Made by a program: the position numbers and the translations under genes. This document shows positions 61,235-64,000 of a stretch of DNA of 64,000 nucleotides, piece by piece (position 1 is the first letter of the stretch; every line of letters begins with the position of its first letter). The notes under the pieces are model-generated. The model ran no database searches. It had not been told where the DNA came from and was given only the letters and a program-made list of their open reading frames with translations. This stretch comes from Tolumonas sp008015085 (GTDB taxonomy: Bacteria > Pseudomonadota > Gammaproteobacteria > Enterobacterales > Aeromonadaceae), in assembly GCA_029265125.1 (NCBI GenBank), contig JAJUJX010000003.1, positions 1 through 64,000 of the forward strand, written 5' to 3'.

Positions 61235-62490
61235 TATGCAGAAAGTGTTATTTTTTGGTATTTATCCGCTGCATCCTGTTGAGCAACCGCTCTTGCTGTA
61301 TCAATTTCAGCAATATGGCCGGTTAACAACTTATAAATATGATCATTTTCAGAAGGCTGTAGCATAGCAACAATAGCCGCCAATGAGTCATCGATTGGCA
61401 TCGATTTACGGTATGGCCTGTCCTCCCTTAGCGCAGTTAACACATCTGCATAGGTCATGATCCTGGATTCTTCTGATAGGGAATGATTATCCAGGCCAAA
61501 CGGATAACCTGAGCCATCCAGCTTTTCATGATGACTGCTCGCCCAAGCACAAATATCTGCTAATACCTGCAATTCACTCAGTATTGAATTAGTATAAAAT
61601 GCATGTGCTTTCATGCGGTTGAACTCTTTTTCCGTCAATTTATCCGGTTTATTCAGTATCTCGCTGGGCACCGCGATTTTCCCGATATCATGCAGATAAC
61701 CGGCAATACGTATCTTCCTGCATTTTTCATCTGGATAGCCATTCAATTGTGCCAGACTATATGCAACGGCGGCGACGCCAGCAGAATGCGTTGCTGTGAA
61801 CTTACTCCTAAAATCAATAATATGAGAAAAAGTCCGGGCCAGAGCCTCAAGCATATCAGTATCAACAATGAGCGCAGGTTCATGCGATAGCGTCCGGTGT
61901 AACAGGTTTTCCATAGAGCACCCATCCAGCCGTAACCAGAACGCATCGTGAACAGAACAACGCAAAAATGCTTCAACCAGCTCAGGCTTAAACACCTCGC
62001 CAGCCAAAGATTTGATTTGTATGCGGATTTTTTCTGTCTGATCCAGAATCCATGTAGCAGGCTCAATAGAAATATCGATTCGATCAGCCAGATGCAGCAG
62101 AAAACTCTCCTCAGGGACTAAATCAGCACCTGCATAGCTTCCTTTCCCGTTATGCCAATAATGATGGTGGTACAGGATAACAGGCACAATATCGGTAAAA
62201 TAAGGAAAATCACACAGCATCCCTGCCCCAAGTGCCGCATGCTGATGATCTTCTTTGACGTCCATCTGTGTCAGTTCATTTTTTTCAGCAGAAGAGACAG
62301 CGCCGATATCATGCATGACAGCAGCAAGAATCAGCCGTCTTTTCTTATGCTTATCCCAACCGGCTTCATCAGCGATCGCTTCCGCCAATATAGCAACCCG
62401 AAGATGATGCCGGTGTATGAACGAACTCATCATATCAATCGAGTGCACTAAAGATATGATGATGTCTTGCAGCTTAATATCCTGATTCAT
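61234..62490 (-). CDS. Double-HD / HD-GYP domain protein
   Basis: 418 residues with two HD-type domains. The N-terminal one (about 25-140) has MHDIG at 59-63 and a HHHYWHNGKG segment near 108. The C-terminal one (about 230-400) is a full HD-GYP: H235, HDIGK at 267-271, HHEKLDGSGYP at 320-330. HD-GYP domains hydrolyse cyclic di-GMP (or cGAMP in some cases), and all key ligands seem present, so it is likely active. There is no membrane helix or REC domain. The ribosome-binding site is weak. The gene lies 20 bp after a small cysteine-rich protein gene. Confidence 0.88.
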   Translation of the reverse strand: MNQDIKLQDIIISLVHSIDMMSSFIHRHHLRVAILAEAIADEAGWDKHKKRRLILAAVMHDIGAVSSAEKNELTQMDVKEDHQHAALGAGMLCDFPYFTDIVPVILYHHHYWHNGKGSYAGADLVPEESFLLHLADRIDISIEPATWILDQTEKIRIQIKSLAGEVFKPELVEAFLRCSVHDAFWLRLDGCSMENLLHRTLSHEPALIVDTDMLEALARTFSHIIDFRSKFTATHSAGVAAVAYSLAQLNGYPDEKCRKIRIAGYLHDIGKIAVPSEILNKPDKLTEKEFNRMKAHAFYTNSILSELQVLADICAWASSHHEKLDGSGYPFGLDNHSLSEESRIMTYADVLTALREDRPYRKSMPIDDSLAAIVAMLQPSENDHIYKLLTGHIAEIDTARAVAQQDAADKYQKITLSA

Positions 62491-62510
62491 ATTAAATTAA
62501 TCCATAAGCC

Positions 62511-62744
62511 TTATTCAGCAGGCGATGGTTCCGGTACGTCAGGTACATCAACTGGTTCTTCGAAACACCCTTCCATACAACTATTCAGACAATCAACATA
62601 CAGCTGATCATCTTTCTCACTTCCGTTAGCTGAACACTCACTAGAACATTGTGCTGCACATCGCTGACCTGAGTCCGCTAATACAGGAAATACACTCGCG
62701 ACAAGCAGGCTGCCAGTCAGCCAGAATAAGATTTTTCTTTTCAT
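62511..62744 (-). CDS. Small secreted twin-CX3CX3C protein of unknown function
   Basis: 77 residues from the ATG at 62744, with GAGAGG upstream; the longer frame has no site. A signal peptide (about 1-23, ending VLA) leaves a mature peptide of about 54 residues. Six cysteines form CX3CX3C (29, 33, 37), a 14-residue linker, and CX3CX3C (52, 56, 60), then an acidic proline-rich tail. This spacing puts the cysteines on one face of two helices that disulfides could zip into a hairpin, similar in principle to twin-CX3C proteins. I know no named family. It is probably cotranscribed with the HD-GYP gene. Confidence 0.72.
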   Translation of the reverse strand: MKRKILFWLTGSLLVASVFPVLADSGQRCAAQCSSECSANGSEKDDQLYVDCLNSCMEGCFEEPVDVPDVPEPSPAE

Positions 62745-63069
62745 ACTCAACCTCTCATGCCTGCAACCGAAATGATCGGTGTTCAATGAAAGTGTAGTAA
62801 CCCGACTGAAATACGCAATTAAGAAAAAAATCTGAAACTTAAACACCTACAGGATGAGATGAGAGATAAAGCTGTGATGAGAAAACATGCGTATCGCAAC
62901 ATAAATGAAAAATGCTTAGTTATTTTTTTTCTATTTCTCTGTCATCTGTCTTAATATTCCTGTTACTGAATCTTTGTGATACAAGCTGTAACAAAAGAAT
63001 TGTTACATAACTATTGGTGTCCCGATCACCATTACTAAAAGCGAATTTTTTTCAGCATGGAGTATATCA
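62745..63069. other. Divergent intergenic region before scrK
   Basis: A 325-base AT-rich gap between the divergent cysteine-rich gene and scrK. It contains the 21-bp palindrome at 62987-63007 and, close to the cysteine-rich gene, no firm promoter. A T-rich block (62921-62945) is present. Confidence 0.6.
62987..63007. promoter_or_regulatory. 21-bp palindromic operator candidate upstream of scrK
   Basis: tgtaacaa-aagaa-ttgttaca, with perfect 8-bp arms, lies 62 bp before the scrK start. Its place and symmetry suggest a repressor or activator site. It lacks the central CG of LacI-family operators such as those bound by ScrR, so the regulator is unknown. Confidence 0.6.
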
Positions 63070-63996
63070 ATGGCTAGAGTATGGGTAACTGGTGATGCAG
63101 TTGTCGATTTGATCCCTGAAGGCGAAACTACCTATCTTAAATGTCCTGGCGGAGCACCGGCAAACGTCGCAGTTGCGATTTCCCGATTAGGTGGTAACAG
63201 TGCGTTTTTTGGCCGAGTTGGTCGGGATCCACTGGGGAAATTCATGAAACAAATCCTGAAACAAGAAGGTGTTAACACCGATTTCATGGTTCTGGATGCA
63301 GAGCATCGCACTTCAACGGTTATTGTTGATTTGGATGATCATGGAGAACGCAGTTTCACTTTCATGGTTAAGCCCAGTGCTGATCAATTTTTACAGCCTC
63401 AGGATGTACCGACATTCAGCAAGGGAGAATGGCTGCATGTCTGTTCAATTGCATTGGCGAATGAACCCTCACGTTCTACTACTCTGTCTGCAATGCAGGC
63501 CATAAAAGCTGCGGGAGGATATGTTTCTTTCGATCCAAACTTGCGGGAAGAAGTCTGGCTGAAGCCTTCAGACCTAAAAAGTGTTGTTTTGCAGGCGGTT
63601 GCGCTGGCTGATGTTGTTAAATTCTCAGATGATGAACTACTGTTCCTCACCGGTAAAAATGACTTACAAACAGCTCTGGTATGGTTAAACGAACAATATC
63701 AACTGCCTCTCGTGGTGATCACACAGGGTAAGAAAGGCGCATTAGTTGTGCACAATAATGAACAGCAACTTGTTACCGGGAAACCCGTCAATCCGGTTGA
63801 TACCACTGGAGCAGGCGATGCGTTCGTCGGTGGTTTATTGGCCGGGCTGGTGGCATGTGATAAATGGCAGGACAACGATAACTTGCTGGCAATTATCCGC
63901 CAGGCTAATGCCTGTGGCGCGCTGGCAACTACAGCCAAAGGGGCGATGACCGCACTACCCACGGCGGAGCAACTCGCTGGATATCTGGCTCAGTAG
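63070..63996 (+). CDS. scrK: Fructokinase (ScrK-type, PfkB family)
   Basis: 308 residues. It phosphorylates fructose with ATP, typically after sucrose-6-phosphate hydrolysis. PfkB signatures are the N-terminal CPGGAPANVAVAISRLGG (about 25-42) and the C-terminal VDTTGAGDAFVGGLLAGL (about 238-255) with the catalytic aspartate. Strong overall likeness to plasmid and Klebsiella ScrK (EHRTSTVIVDLDDHGERSFTFMVKPSAD) supports the name. An aminoimidazole riboside kinase is the nearest alternative. The stop is 4 bases from the window edge, so any sucrose genes downstream are not visible. Confidence 0.88.
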   Translation: MARVWVTGDAVVDLIPEGETTYLKCPGGAPANVAVAISRLGGNSAFFGRVGRDPLGKFMKQILKQEGVNTDFMVLDAEHRTSTVIVDLDDHGERSFTFMVKPSADQFLQPQDVPTFSKGEWLHVCSIALANEPSRSTTLSAMQAIKAAGGYVSFDPNLREEVWLKPSDLKSVVLQAVALADVVKFSDDELLFLTGKNDLQTALVWLNEQYQLPLVVITQGKKGALVVHNNEQQLVTGKPVNPVDTTGAGDAFVGGLLAGLVACDKWQDNDNLLAIIRQANACGALATTAKGAMTALPTAEQLAGYLAQ

Positions 63997-64000
63997 TAAA

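Noticed and set aside
62877..62954. 25-codon plus-strand frame before scrK
   Set aside because: No ribosome-binding site, very AT-rich, and no reason beyond chance; a leader peptide cannot be excluded but is unsupported.
1..64000. tRNA, rRNA, CRISPR arrays, integrases, toxin-antitoxin pairs or prophage genes
   Set aside because: I looked through all intergenic regions and both strands and found no cloverleaf, spaced direct repeats or typical genes, apart from the IS remnant at the left edge.

Overview
The window looks like a chromosomal stretch of a gammaproteobacterium of the Aeromonadales type (a Tolumonas- or Aeromonas-like organism). This is inferred from gene order and protein character: tig-clpP-clpX-lon-hupB-ppiD, proQ-prc, yoaA-tsaB-slp, prkA-yeaH-spoVR, carAB and hexR-pykA are all gammaproteobacterial arrangements. 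Almost every base belongs to housekeeping or central-metabolism genes. I see no rRNA, tRNA, CRISPR array, prophage or large accessory island. The only mobile DNA is the last 28 codons of an IS481-type transposase and its probable right end at the left edge.

Layout. 1-2650: IS remnant, a HAMP-only membrane protein that lacks an output domain, and asnS. 2682-9244 (minus strand): a NIT-domain chemoreceptor, purT with an Ogt/MGMT-type alkyltransferase, and proQ-prc. 9471-17791 (minus): the proteostasis block tig, clpP, clpX, lon, hupB, ppiD. Most of these genes are separated by intrinsic terminators, and lon has a sigma-32-like promoter. 17976-19160 (minus): mtgA and a single-domain STAS protein. 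19395-24990 (minus): a tightly overlapping thiCEFSGH operon under a TPP riboswitch. 25070-28575 (minus): yoaA-tsaB-small ORF-slp.

28788-31253 (plus): glycogen phosphorylase. 31424-36360 (plus): the prkA-yeaH-spoVR stress operon behind a good sigma-54 site. It is followed by a second Lon protease (36544-38934) with a near-perfect sigma-32 promoter of its own. 39194-41649 (plus): a 63-residue orphan and the glycogen debranching enzyme GlgX. 41657-46587: an EmrAB plus NodT-type tripartite efflux operon, with a divergent TetR repressor and a palindromic operator sitting on the operon promoter. 46708-48135: a CigR/RcnB-like protein and an RhtA-type exporter. 48295-55474 (minus): carAB, dapB, an FklB-type FKBP isomerase and an M48 lipoprotein protease. 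55678-57405: a fused two-acyltransferase protein resembling OlsF (ornithine lipids). 57476-61186: glk, divergent hexR, and pykA. 61234-62744 (minus): a small secreted protein with a twin CX3CX3C pattern, followed by an HD-GYP protein. 63070-63996: ScrK-type fructokinase behind a 21-bp palindrome.

How the parts work together. Glycogen breakdown (glgP, glgX) and hexose entry (glk, scrK, pykA, HexR) form one carbohydrate theme. Protein quality control (Tig, ClpXP, two Lons, PpiD, FklB, Prc, LoiP-like protease, PrkA) forms another. The most interesting signals are the second Lon with its own heat-shock promoter next to the PrkA operon, the twin-CX3CX3C protein paired with an HD-GYP enzyme, promoters nested inside upstream terminators (clpP, thiC), the efflux operator and the scrK palindrome. 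Three genes (prc, yoaA, carA) appear to start with TTG. I found no clear, wholly new multi-gene system; the PrkA/Lon2 neighbourhood and the small-ORF observations are the best candidates.
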